Source of the DNA: Acidobacteriota bacterium
GTDB lineage: Bacteria; Acidobacteriota; Blastocatellia; UBA7656
DNA: 64,000 nt
Assembly (NCBI GenBank): GCA_040754075.1
Contig: JBFMDH010000015.1
Span: 62,001 to 126,000 of the forward strand
Reading direction: 5' to 3'
Part shown: positions 26,171 through 34,203 of the stretch, one piece after another
How the letters are laid out: each line of letters begins with the position of its first letter
Numbering within the stretch: the stretch's first letter is position 1
Notes under the pieces: model-generated
Told to the model about the DNA's origin: nothing
What the model saw: the letters and a program-made list of their open reading frames with translations, nothing else
The model's database searches: none
Program-made: the position numbers and the translations under genes

Positions 26171-27241
26171 CTGCAACGATTGATGCAAATCAGCAATCTG
26201 GTCGCGCAATCGGTCGATGTCGCCTTCGTGCATCGGATGTGGCGGCGACACTCGCGATTTGACGCGGGCGATGTGATCGAAGGCGCGGTTGATGTGAGTC
26301 TTGGTAATGCGTCCCATACTCGCCGCATCAACCATTTTTTGCCATGCCTCAATGGCTCGCTCTGTCGAATCGCAAACCAGAACCATGTCGTTACCGGCAT
26401 CGATTGCCATCACTGCGGCTTCGCCGATGTTATAGGATGAAATGATTGCCCCCATACCTAAATCGTCGGTGATGGAAAGTCCTTTGAAATTCAATTCGTC
26501 GCGCAGCAATCCGTTGACGATATTTTTGGAAAGCGATGCCGGAAGCGGCGGTTGATTATCGTAAGCCGTGTAATTGGCGTGCGACACCATCACCGCAACC
26601 AGTCGCGAATTGATTTTCGTAAACATTTCAATGTAAGGCAGCAAATCGCGCTTTTTTAATTCATCGCGTGATAGCGCGACTTGCGGCAATACTGCATGGG
26701 AATCGACTGCTGTTGAACCGAGTCCCGGAAAATGTTTGCCGACGCCAATCACGCCATTGCGATGCAAGCCTTCAAGATAAGCGCCCGCCAGACAAATGAC
26801 TTCACCGGGCGTGTTGCCCAGATAACGACCACGCAAGCCATTTTCCGCCTGGGTGTCGGTCGGCACATCCAGTACCGGCGCAAAGTTGATGTTGAATCCG
26901 AACGCGCGCAACGCATCGGCAGTGATTTCACCCATCCGTGTAGCGGTTGCCGCTTCGCCGCACGAAGCGAGCATTTCAGCAGAAGGCATCGGCGCGAGAA
27001 TATGTTTCAAACGGTCAACCCGCCCGCCTTCCTGGTCAATCGCAATGAGCGGCGGCACCTGTGAAAGCGAGCGAATCGTCGAGGTGAGTTCAATCAATTG
27101 GTCGGCGCTTTCGATGTTGGCTTTATCCAATAACACGCCGCCCGGTTGAATGGTTTGCAATAGTTCACGAGTTGCCGCGTCAACCTGCGTGCCCGGAAGC
27201 CCGATGATGAGTAGTTGTCCGATTTTGTGTTCCAGTTGCAT
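26162..27241 (-). CDS. nagZ: Beta-N-acetylhexosaminidase (GH3)
   Basis: A 359-residue GH3 glycosidase without a signal peptide, so cytoplasmic. The family hydrolyses GlcNAc-anhydroMurNAc in peptidoglycan recycling. Motifs: LIAIDQEGGRVDRL near residue 65, KHFPGLGSTAVDSHAVLP (the NagZ His/Asp loop) in the middle, and LSITDDLGMGAI with the catalytic Asp. The length matches the family. It is followed on the minus strand by the TonB-domain gene, and the last codons fall in a heptamer array. The start ATG is 29 nt after the mtnA stop. Confidence 0.92.
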   Translation of the reverse strand: MQLEHKIGQLLIIGLPGTQVDAATRELLQTIQPGGVLLDKANIESADQLIELTSTIRSLSQVPPLIAIDQEGGRVDRLKHILAPMPSAEMLASCGEAATATRMGEITADALRAFGFNINFAPVLDVPTDTQAENGLRGRYLGNTPGEVICLAGAYLEGLHRNGVIGVGKHFPGLGSTAVDSHAVLPQVALSRDELKKRDLLPYIEMFTKINSRLVAVMVSHANYTAYDNQPPLPASLSKNIVNGLLRDELNFKGLSITDDLGMGAIISSYNIGEAAVMAIDAGNDMVLVCDSTERAIEAWQKMVDAASMGRITKTHINRAFDHIARVKSRVSPPHPMHEGDIDRLRDQIADLHQSLQEQ

Positions 27242-27270
27242 AAATGCTTTCTGTGATTGCGCGAAAAAAT

Positions 27271-28344
27271 TTATTGTCCGCCCCCGGCATTTTTGGCTTT
27301 GTGCGCCTCAAACAACGCTTTGAGACTCTCTTTAAACGGCGGACGCGCGACGCCGGCGTCGGTGATGATCGCGGCGATGTATTGATTAGGGGTGACATCG
27401 AATGCAGGGTTTGCAATGTTTATGCCATCGGGGGTGATTTGATTGCCGCGAATGTGCGTGACTTCGGTGATGACGCGGTTTTCAATCGGGATTTCATCGC
27501 CGGATTGCAAATTCATATCGATGGTTGAAAGCGGCGCGGCGACATAAAACGGCAGATTATTGGCTTGTGCCGCAAGCGCCACCATATAAGTGCCGATTTT
27601 ATTGGCGGTATCGCCGTTTGCGGCGATGCGGTCAGCGCCTACGACCACGCAACTCACCTTACCGGCTTTCATGAAATGCCCAGCCATATTGTCTGTGATG
27701 AGGGTTACGGGGATGTTGTCTTTTGCCAGTTCCCAGGCTGTGAGTCTTGCGCCTTGCAGGAAGGGGCGGGTTTCGTCGGCGATGACGTTGACATCTTTGC
27801 CGGCTTCGACGGCGGCGCGAATGACGCCAAGCGCCGTGCCGTAACCTGCGGTCGCGAGTGCGCCGGCGTTGCAATGCGTCAAGACGGTTGCCTGTTGTGG
27901 AATCAACTCCGCGCCGAACCTGCCCATCTGTTTATTGCTTTCAACATCTTCTTCGTGAATATCGAGCGATTCATTGACGAGTTTGAATTTGATGGCTTCG
28001 ACGGATGCGCCTTCGCTTTTAACTTTGTCGAACAGGCGGCGCATGCGTTCGACTGCCCAGAAGAGGTTGACGGCAGTCGGGCGGGTGCGGGCGATGCGGT
28101 CGCTGGCGACTTGAAAATCGCGTTCCAACTCTTCAACGGTGATGGCTGCGGATTGTCGTGTGCCAAGCGCAATACCCATCGCCGCCGCAACGCCAATAGC
28201 CGGAGCGCCGCGAATCACCATCTCTTCGATGGCAACGGCAACTTCTTCGTAATTTTTGAAAACCGGATAAACTTCTTCGGCAGGCAACAGGCGCTGGTCA
28301 ATCATCACCACGCCTTCATCAGTCCATTCAATCGTTTTAATCAT
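27271..28344 (-). CDS. mtnA: S-methyl-5-thioribose-1-phosphate isomerase
   Basis: From ATG 28344 it is a 357-residue protein beginning [20 protein letters not shown], matching known MtnA N-termini; the open frame extends 57 codons upstream but carries no family sequence. Motifs: [36 protein letters not shown] (catalytic Cys), [19 protein letters not shown] (catalytic Asp) and NPAFDVTP near the end. It converts methylthioribose 1-phosphate to methylthioribulose 1-phosphate in methionine salvage. No other salvage gene is seen nearby. Confidence 0.94.
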   Translation of the reverse strand: MIKTIEWTDEGVVMIDQRLLPAEEVYPVFKNYEEVAVAIEEMVIRGAPAIGVAAAMGIALGTRQSAAITVEELERDFQVASDRIARTRPTAVNLFWAVERMRRLFDKVKSEGASVEAIKFKLVNESLDIHEEDVESNKQMGRFGAELIPQQATVLTHCNAGALATAGYGTALGVIRAAVEAGKDVNVIADETRPFLQGARLTAWELAKDNIPVTLITDNMAGHFMKAGKVSCVVVGADRIAANGDTANKIGTYMVALAAQANNLPFYVAAPLSTIDMNLQSGDEIPIENRVITEVTHIRGNQITPDGINIANPAFDVTPNQYIAAIITDAGVARPPFKESLKALFEAHKAKNAGGGQ

Positions 28345-28541
28345 AGCGCGAGGATGATAGCGAACCGCGATGCCAATTGACAACAGAGCATAAGTTAGTA
28401 CCGCTTGCCGGAGCGAACGGGCAATGCAAATTAAAAAACGCATAAATATGCGCTGCTGAAAATTTTTGGAATAAATTATATTGCCCGGTGTATTCAATAG
28501 GTAGCAGGACAACAAAGAATCCTGCGCGAAGGAGAACCACG

Positions 28542-28742
28542 ATGAAACTTTATGAACTGCTTGGCGGGCACGCGCATTACTGGGGCGTGCCGCACATAAG
28601 AGAAACCGATAACCGGATGGTGATGACCTGTTACGGGTGCAGCAAAGAACGCCTCGTGAAACTCGAACTGCACCCGCACATTCGTCTGAGTGAACATAAT
28701 TCTGTGCGCCCGGTCGCTAACTTGAAAACCGTTGCCGCATAA
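28542..28742 (+). CDS. 66-residue protein with a CxxC motif
   Basis: ATG 28542 has AAGGAG 7 nt upstream; the longer frame has no start signal. The protein begins [20 protein letters not shown] and contains [15 protein letters not shown], a possible half zinc-ribbon, plus several His residues. Family not recognised. It is divergent from mtnA, and the shared 197-nt gap should hold both promoters. A terminator follows 145 nt downstream. Confidence 0.6.
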   Translation: MKLYELLGGHAHYWGVPHIRETDNRMVMTCYGCSKERLVKLELHPHIRLSEHNSVRPVANLKTVAA

Positions 28743-28886
28743 CCTGCGTATAGTCGTTGAACAGATTGTAAGAATGAGTATTTTTGAGCGTAAGTGAGAG
28801 ATTTAAGGATGTGCCCAATAGCCACGTTTTAAACCGGAATTTTTGAGCAAAGCCCCCTGATTGGTTTCCTCCATGAGCCTCCTAAA

Positions 28887-28926
28887 GAGCCGCGTGAAGT
28901 ATTGCGCGGCTCCTTTTCTTTTTTTT
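28887..28926 (+). terminator. Rho-independent terminator
   Basis: Stem GAGCCGCG with CGCGGCTC (28887-28894 and 28905-28912), 10-nt loop, then a T-rich tract with one C. It ends the transcript of the 66-residue protein. The 145 nt between stop and hairpin shows no frame; it may be a long 3' untranslated region. Confidence 0.8.
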
Positions 28927-28985
28927 GTGAGTCGCGGTCAAAGACCGCTCCCTCAACTATTCCTCAAGCGGATTGGTGAGGCTGA

Positions 28986-29006
28986 TTTTAGCTTTTAGCT
29001 TTTAGC
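28986..29006. repeat. Three-unit heptamer array TTTTAGC at the arsR stop
   Basis: Three exact TTTTAGC units with a 7-nt period. On the minus strand the unit is GCTAAAA, and the TAA stop of the ArsR gene (29002-29004) is in the first unit. Further units would give a stop in all three frames. No second arm was found. Confidence 0.75.
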
Positions 29007-29340
29007 TTACCAATGCGCGGGTCTTTTCGATTTGCGCTTTTAAGACTTTGCCGATTAGTTGACAGGCTTGTTTGACTTCGGGGATGGCGAGCGAGCAATA
29101 AATCTGTTTGCCGACGCGGCGGGTTTTCAAAACTCCCGCGGATTTCAAAATCGCCAGATGTTGCGAGACATTGGTCTTCGAGGCGTTCAGTTTTTCAATC
29201 AATTCGGAAACGCCCATCTCGCCGTTGCCGAGCAAATCCAATATCTGTATGCGCGTCGGATGCGCGAAGGCTTTACAAATATTTGCCTGCATCTCGTAGA
29301 GAATCTGGTCGGTGGCGTTTTTTGGGGCTGCTTTTTTCAT
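29002..29340 (-). CDS. ArsR-family winged-helix regulator
   Basis: From ATG 29340 a 112-residue protein, the usual size; the frame also allows ATG 29409, adding 23 residues across the hairpin at 29360. Neither has a strong ribosome-binding site. The winged helix is clear: NICKAFAHPTRIQILDLLG, GVSELIEKLNASKTNVSQHL, then AGVLKTRRVGKQIYCSL. The wing lacks the classical ELCVCD metal site, but a Cys occurs in KQIYCSLA and another near the C-terminus. It is the last gene of the cytochrome/porin operon, and may sense metal, redox or sulfur species; inferred from location only. Confidence 0.85.
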   Translation of the reverse strand: MKKAAPKNATDQILYEMQANICKAFAHPTRIQILDLLGNGEMGVSELIEKLNASKTNVSQHLAILKSAGVLKTRRVGKQIYCSLAIPEVKQACQLIGKVLKAQIEKTRALVS

Positions 29341-29359
29341 GTAGAAATCGCTGATTGGC

Positions 29360-29391
29360 GGAGAAGCAGACGATAGGTCGTCTGCTTCTCC
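29360..29391. promoter_or_regulatory. Perfect 14-bp hairpin before arsR
   Basis: GGAGAAGCAGACGA and its inverse complement flank a 4-nt loop, between the octaheme cytochrome stop (29411) and the arsR ATG (29340). No T-run follows. It could be an attenuating stem, a processing site or the operator for the ArsR dimer. Confidence 0.6.
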
Positions 29392-29410
29392 TTTGAAATC
29401 AGCGCTCATT

Positions 29411-30832
29411 CTACTTTCTTGAATTGGATTTGAGCAAGACATTGAGCGGGTCTCCTTTATACCCCAATGCTTTCCAATCCACGCGCCCATTGGCGCTGTG
29501 ACAATCAAGACAGGTCAAAGCTTTCTTAGCGGGCTGTACGCCGTGAAAGATTCCCATATATCTTGAAGTGTCCGTCCAGGTAAATTGAGCGTCTTCGATT
29601 TTGTACATTGCTTTAGCTGCTTCCTTTACTGCCGGGTCAATCTTGCCGTTGGGGAAAAATTGCTCGACCATAATCGGAATCAACCAGTTCTTCTGAGCCA
29701 GGAGAGGCATCCTTCCTTTATGAAGTTTAAATGCGAACAATTTGGCTTTCGGGTCGAGGCGTGAACCTTGCGGCACCATCATCCCGACCGAGCCGTCTTT
29801 GAGCCGCGTCACCGGTTCTCCCGGCAAGTAGGCTCTGGTTAAACCGTTAAACCAGGCAAACACCGGCTTCACATCTTTTTGCAAAGTGATGCTGGCACTG
29901 TAGCGGTCGCTGGCTTCTATGTAAGCAGGTTTAGACCAATCGCGCATCATGTCTGTCGCTTCGTCGCGCGCGAAACTCGGAATATGACAGACCGTGCAAT
30001 TGATCCGCTTCGTGTGATGATTGAGCGCCTCGGCTTTGTGAGGCGTGGCGCTGTGACAACCGCTCGCGTCACAGGTGAGCGGTTTCGAGGGCATATCGCT
30101 TCCCGCAAGGTCTGCGCCGCGTCCGCGCACCCGGTGATCCTCGCCCGCGTGACAGGTGACGCATTGCATATTCTTGCCGTCGGTTGCCATATGCACATCA
30201 TAGTCGCGGTCGCAATCGGCAAGCTTGTACTCCAAATCCCCGCGCTTGAAGTTTGCGCCGCCGCCCGAGGCGTTATGACACCGCAGACACATTGCCCTTG
30301 TGGGAAGCGAAATGCGCTTGGATACCGAATCCAACCCTTCGCGGTTTTTCCAAAGCAACGGTTTCCATTCAAAAGCCCCTTCCGGCGTTTCAAAAAGTTC
30401 GCGCCGATAGCCGCTGGCGTGACAAATCAGACAATCGATGTTTTGCAACTGCGCGTCGCTCATTTTGTCGGATGGCATTTTGCCAAGCCCCGCGTGACAG
30501 GCTGAACACCCTCTGCTGATGATGTCGCCGCGCGAGTTTTTGACCAAGCCTATCCAGTTATTGGCAGGACTGGTGCAAAAATCGTTAATCGTATTCAATT
30601 TGCCAAGCTGGCGTTTTCTGGCGTTGACAATCTGTGGCGCATTGCCGCGCCATTGATAATGCTGCGAATGAAAAAAATTCTCCGCATCTTTCCGGTGACA
30701 CTGTAAACAGGTCTGGGTTCCTTCGTAATGCTCGAAGTAATCGGCGTGCGTGTACTGCTTTTCCTGGTCACGCGCGAAACCCACGACCAGCATCAACAAC
30801 AGGAATCCGATGGTTACAAGGTATTTCATCAC
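29411..30832 (-). CDS. Octaheme c-type cytochrome (tetrathionate-reductase-like)
   Basis: A 473-residue exported cytochrome, with signal peptide about 1-20. Eight heme motifs are visible in order: CLQCH, CSACH, CLICH, CLRCH, CVTCH, CDASGCH (a longer CX4CH), CTVCH and CLDCH. The stretch KRINCTVCHIPSFARDE followed by RDWSKPAY and VFAWFNGLTRAYLPG resembles the octaheme tetrathionate reductase family of Shewanella. Such proteins reduce tetrathionate, nitrite or hydroxylamine in vitro. It lies 8 nt downstream of the DUF3373 porin, in an operon with a monoheme cytochrome upstream and ArsR downstream. The physiological substrate is unknown. Confidence 0.88.
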   Translation of the reverse strand: MMKYLVTIGFLLLMLVVGFARDQEKQYTHADYFEHYEGTQTCLQCHRKDAENFFHSQHYQWRGNAPQIVNARKRQLGKLNTINDFCTSPANNWIGLVKNSRGDIISRGCSACHAGLGKMPSDKMSDAQLQNIDCLICHASGYRRELFETPEGAFEWKPLLWKNREGLDSVSKRISLPTRAMCLRCHNASGGGANFKRGDLEYKLADCDRDYDVHMATDGKNMQCVTCHAGEDHRVRGRGADLAGSDMPSKPLTCDASGCHSATPHKAEALNHHTKRINCTVCHIPSFARDEATDMMRDWSKPAYIEASDRYSASITLQKDVKPVFAWFNGLTRAYLPGEPVTRLKDGSVGMMVPQGSRLDPKAKLFAFKLHKGRMPLLAQKNWLIPIMVEQFFPNGKIDPAVKEAAKAMYKIEDAQFTWTDTSRYMGIFHGVQPAKKALTCLDCHSANGRVDWKALGYKGDPLNVLLKSNSRK

Positions 30833-30840
30833 CCACCTCC

Positions 30841-32634
30841 CTAAAAACGCGCCACTAAACCGACAGAGAATTTCGACGCTTTGCTGTAGGTCGGGAATCC
30901 CAGAATCGGCGAATCGGTCAGTTTCTTTGGCGCTCCGAGATGCCAGCCGGAGCCTGAATACTTGTAGTTGTAACGCATGAAGTCGGCTTTGAAGATGAAC
31001 CGGCTGGTGATGCGATGGGTGAAGTAGGTTTCATAAACTTCGCCGCGCGTGTTGGTTTTGGGCGAAATAATATCGTCTTCGGCTTGCGCGAAATTGAACC
31101 AGTATTTCGAGCCTTTGTTGAATTCAAAACCAATCTTGCTGCGGTCATCGTTGCCGAAACCATAACGCGCGCCGAGATAAATCATGCTGCCGTTTTGATT
31201 TTTCGGAACCTCGAACGGATCAACCCCAAGCCCGCCAAACGGCGTGGTCTTGTCGTTCGGACGAAGCCCGACGAAATTGGCGCTCACAAAGGTATCCAGA
31301 TGATTGAACTTGCGCGTGACATTCAAGCCATAGAGATTGATGTTGCCGAGATTCGTTGACGGCGTAAAGCGCATTACCACGGGCGCTCCGACAGGGTCGC
31401 CGGTCAAGGGATTATTCGGTAAAACCATCGTGCCGTTGAAGCCGTCCGTGACATCGAAAGCGCGCGCGACCGTGGCTTGAATCAACATATTTTCGGAAGT
31501 CCACAGGTCAACATTGCCGCCCAGGAAATGCACATCTTTCAAACGGTCTTGCGGGAGTTTCAACACTTCACCGTTGCCGAATCCCGATTCATAACCGACG
31601 CCGTAACAGAGTCGCAAAATCGTGTGGTCGCTGGCGCGGAAACCGAACGTCATACCGTCGAATTGATAATCAATCAATGCGCCCGATGGCGTGCCGCCGC
31701 GCAGTTCGTCTTGACGCAGATTGAGCGGCGGTCCTTCGGTTGACGGACGACGACCGATTGAGAGGAAGAACGGCGAATTGCCGATGTTATTCCAGGTGAA
31801 GTAGGCGCGTTCAACGCGCAGAATGTCGGAATTGGGAACCCCTGCGGTGGTTCCGTCTATGTTCAAGGTGTTCGGCGCGCCATTAAAGACCTGCACGCCT
31901 GTGGAATCGCCGAAAACTTTGTACATACTGAGTCGCGCAGAGACCGTCAGGTTATCCGCCAGTTGCGAATCCATGCGAATGCGCAGGCGATTGGTGTAGA
32001 GGATTTTGTTGTCGGCTTTGTATTCGGGAACGAAGGTTGCGGGCATCAACATGCCGAATAATTGTTGTTGCAACTCGGCAGGGAATTGCCCCATCGCCTG
32101 TTTGAGTTGGTCAAAAGTCAAACTGCTGGTGAAGTATTGATAATCGCTGTAATGCCCGGCGACCGCTTGATTGATTTCGTTGACGCTCGCGGGCGGGCGT
32201 CCGAGTACGTTCATGGCGAACATACTTTTGACCACCAGGTTCTGCAATTTCATGCCATCGAAATGTGCCGGGATGGTGCCTTGAATCGAGTGCGCTTCAA
32301 AGCGATAATCGCCGCCGAATTTCACCCGTTGCAAGGCGGTGTCGCGTTCGGTTTTGGTGACCCGGCGGTCGAGGTCTTTCAGTTGTTCATTGGTTTTTTG
32401 GTCAGGGGTTGTGGCTTGAACTTCAGTTTGTTTTTTTTCCTGTGCGGCAAGCCTCTCTTCAAGCGCCGAGATGGTCTTTTTTAAGAGTTCGATTTCCTGA
32501 CGGAGTTGGTCTGTAGGAGCGGTTTCTTTCTGAGCGGAAGTGGTCGGTTGGTTGACCGGAGTCGGGTTTTGCGCCCAAACCAAAGGACCTGGAAGCAATA
32601 TAAGTGCGATAAAAAGATTAATAAACTTGCGCAT
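30841..32634 (-). CDS. DUF3373-like outer-membrane porin
   Basis: A 597-residue exported protein. The signal peptide ends LVWAQ near residue 22. A coiled coil spans about 40-110 (QEIELLKKTISALEERLAAQ). The rest is a long beta-barrel with alternating strands, closing with KFSVGLVARF, a C-terminal Phe typical of outer-membrane proteins. It matches the DUF3373 type known from Geobacter-like and sulfur-cycling bacteria, often next to multiheme cytochromes. It may form the barrel of a porin-cytochrome conduit; this is inferred from neighbours. 43 nt separate it from the monoheme cytochrome gene. Confidence 0.8.
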   Translation of the reverse strand: MRKFINLFIALILLPGPLVWAQNPTPVNQPTTSAQKETAPTDQLRQEIELLKKTISALEERLAAQEKKQTEVQATTPDQKTNEQLKDLDRRVTKTERDTALQRVKFGGDYRFEAHSIQGTIPAHFDGMKLQNLVVKSMFAMNVLGRPPASVNEINQAVAGHYSDYQYFTSSLTFDQLKQAMGQFPAELQQQLFGMLMPATFVPEYKADNKILYTNRLRIRMDSQLADNLTVSARLSMYKVFGDSTGVQVFNGAPNTLNIDGTTAGVPNSDILRVERAYFTWNNIGNSPFFLSIGRRPSTEGPPLNLRQDELRGGTPSGALIDYQFDGMTFGFRASDHTILRLCYGVGYESGFGNGEVLKLPQDRLKDVHFLGGNVDLWTSENMLIQATVARAFDVTDGFNGTMVLPNNPLTGDPVGAPVVMRFTPSTNLGNINLYGLNVTRKFNHLDTFVSANFVGLRPNDKTTPFGGLGVDPFEVPKNQNGSMIYLGARYGFGNDDRSKIGFEFNKGSKYWFNFAQAEDDIISPKTNTRGEVYETYFTHRITSRFIFKADFMRYNYKYSGSGWHLGAPKKLTDSPILGFPTYSKASKFSVGLVARF

Positions 32635-32677
32635 TATCCCACCTCCTTAATTGGGTTGTAAGAGCAAGCGCCGCAAG

Positions 32678-33037
32678 CTAACTGCTACAGGTTTGCGGCT
32701 GTTCGGAATCGGCTGCGTGATCGACGCAGTATTTTTGAATGAGTTTTATCTGTTCGGGAGTCAAAGCTTCGAGCAGTTTTTTATTCTGACCCGGCAGCAT
32801 GACATCTTTATGTGTAGCGGCAAATTTTACGGTGAAAAATTTTTTCCATTGATCCTGAATCAATGTCATGGGGCTGTATTCCCCGTTTGGCGAATCCTTG
32901 GCGTGACAGACGCGACAATTCTGTTTAAACAGGTCTTTGCCACTAGTGGCGGCAGGTTTGTCATCGGCGGGCGTCACCAGTACGAGGGCTAACAGGCTGA
33001 ACAGGGCAAGCGCGATGATACGTTTCGCAAGCTGCAT
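32678..33037 (-). CDS. Monoheme c-type cytochrome
   Basis: A 119-residue exported protein with signal peptide about 1-22. One heme motif, CRVCH near residue 41, and a candidate axial Met in VMLPGQNKKLLEALTPEQ near residue 80. The last Cys residues (KYCVDHAADSE, QTCSS) are unusual for a small cytochrome. It is the first gene of the operon with the DUF3373 porin, the octaheme cytochrome and ArsR, and may carry electrons between the octaheme protein and the quinol pool. Confidence 0.82.
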   Translation of the reverse strand: MQLAKRIIALALFSLLALVLVTPADDKPAATSGKDLFKQNCRVCHAKDSPNGEYSPMTLIQDQWKKFFTVKFAATHKDVMLPGQNKKLLEALTPEQIKLIQKYCVDHAADSEQPQTCSS

Positions 33038-33430
33038 AACGGTCTCCTCTTGATTGGTGTTGGTTGGCTAACTTTCTTTTGCCATCAACCATCTAAGGCA
33101 ACGGGCATACCAGATGAGGGGTTAAGAAATTGAATCGCCGTCGCCGCGTTTTCATTCCGCTTCTTGATGGTGCAAAGACGAAACTTAGAAAGCAAGCGGC
33201 GGGAAAATAAGGGGAATTGACCACCCTTTCGTTCCCGGAATCTGCGCGAAAGTCCTCTGGGTGTAATTCAACAGTTGCGGAATTTCGCATATGTTAGATT
33301 TTAGGATTGAGGGATTATAGGTTCGTGGAGATGAGCAGTGAGCGGATGATTCTGATTAATCTAACCGCAAAAGTCCGAACCTGAAAGTGGTTTTATCCAA
33401 CCGGAAGCGCCGGAGTAACGGGGGAAAAGA
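33038..33430. other. Gene-free stretch upstream of the cytochrome operon
   Basis: About 390 nt with no good coding frame. It should hold the operon promoter. At 33297-33350 an 8-nt phased string (GATTTTAG, GATTGAGG, GATTATAG) resembles one arm of the short-unit arrays seen elsewhere, without a clear second arm. Confidence 0.4.
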
Positions 33431-34087
33431 TTACAGGCGGTGCGTTTTCCCGGATAAGACCTTAGTGATTTTCATCTCCCGGACAGTATCAAGGAGGTTG
33501 AACCAACCCGGCTTTTTCTCTGAAGCAGGTAAAGGTGCTTCAAGCCGGTTCAAGCGGATGCCGCAATGTTTACAAAAGACGGCGTTAGCGAGATTGTCGT
33601 TGCCGCACCTTGAACAATAATTTTCGGGAGTTCGGTGTTTAAGGGAATGGAATTCCTGAAATTCAACTGTTGCAGTTTGCGCTGGTAATTTAAGTTCTAA
33701 TGCCGACGAGGGGGACGTCGTGATACGCAACCCCTCGGCAGAATTGGCGCTGGTATTTGTTGGTTCCGGCATATTGGCTTTCACCCAGATGTCCATCAGT
33801 TGACGACGCGCTAAAGCGATTTTGGCATGCGGGTCAGACGTTTCGCTTGCCGGCAGGGCGATTTTTCGGGTACGCAGGCGGCGGGCGATGCGATAGGCGC
33901 GGCTGGAACCGGTTGAGGGAGATTGGCTGCGAACCTTTTCGACGATTTTAAAGAAAGCGATGCGGTCGCTTGCCCGGTCGCTGATTAGCCCTTGCAGTGT
34001 TAAAAACGCCCAGACTGCCGCGGGTTTTTGTAAATCGCAAACCGCCAGACTGGACGTGAGTAAATCCCAACATTCGGGTGATTCCAT
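33431..34087 (-). CDS. Protein with C-terminal double-CxxC zinc ribbon
   Basis: From ATG 34087 (GGAGG 5 nt upstream) a 218-residue protein. The N-terminal ~100 residues are helical (VWAFLTLQGLISDRASDRIA) and without motif; a Ser/Thr/Pro-rich linker follows. A zinc ribbon occurs near residues 157-179: YCSRCGNDNLANAVFCKHCG, with four cysteines. Such ribbons in otherwise unrelated proteins often mediate protein contacts. Function unknown. It is downstream of the OPT transporter gene, separated by a long hairpin. Confidence 0.65.
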   Translation of the reverse strand: MESPECWDLLTSSLAVCDLQKPAAVWAFLTLQGLISDRASDRIAFFKIVEKVRSQSPSTGSSRAYRIARRLRTRKIALPASETSDPHAKIALARRQLMDIWVKANMPEPTNTSANSAEGLRITTSPSSALELKLPAQTATVEFQEFHSLKHRTPENYCSRCGNDNLANAVFCKHCGIRLNRLEAPLPASEKKPGWFNLLDTVREMKITKVLSGKTHRL

Positions 34088-34103
34088 CGCTTCCTCCAAA
34101 ATT

Positions 34104-34175
34104 GAAACCGCCGGTAAATCGAGAGCCGAAACCAGACTTTGCCAGGTCTTACGTTCTCAATTTACCGGCGGTTCG
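34104..34175. repeat. Long hairpin between OPT and zinc-ribbon genes
   Basis: About 22-nt arms (34104-34125 and 34154-34175, both containing AACCGCCGGTAAAT or its complement) with a few mismatches and a 28-nt loop. It follows the OPT stop (34204) on the minus strand and may end that transcript. It does not show the short-unit period of the other elements. Confidence 0.65.
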
Positions 34176-34203
34176 CCAATTTCTAAGCAACGGAAGAATT
34201 GTT

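Noticed and set aside
33297-33360. 8-nt phased GATTTTAG-type string as a full inverted-repeat element
   Set aside because: Only one arm with three good units is seen; kept as a note in the gap entry.
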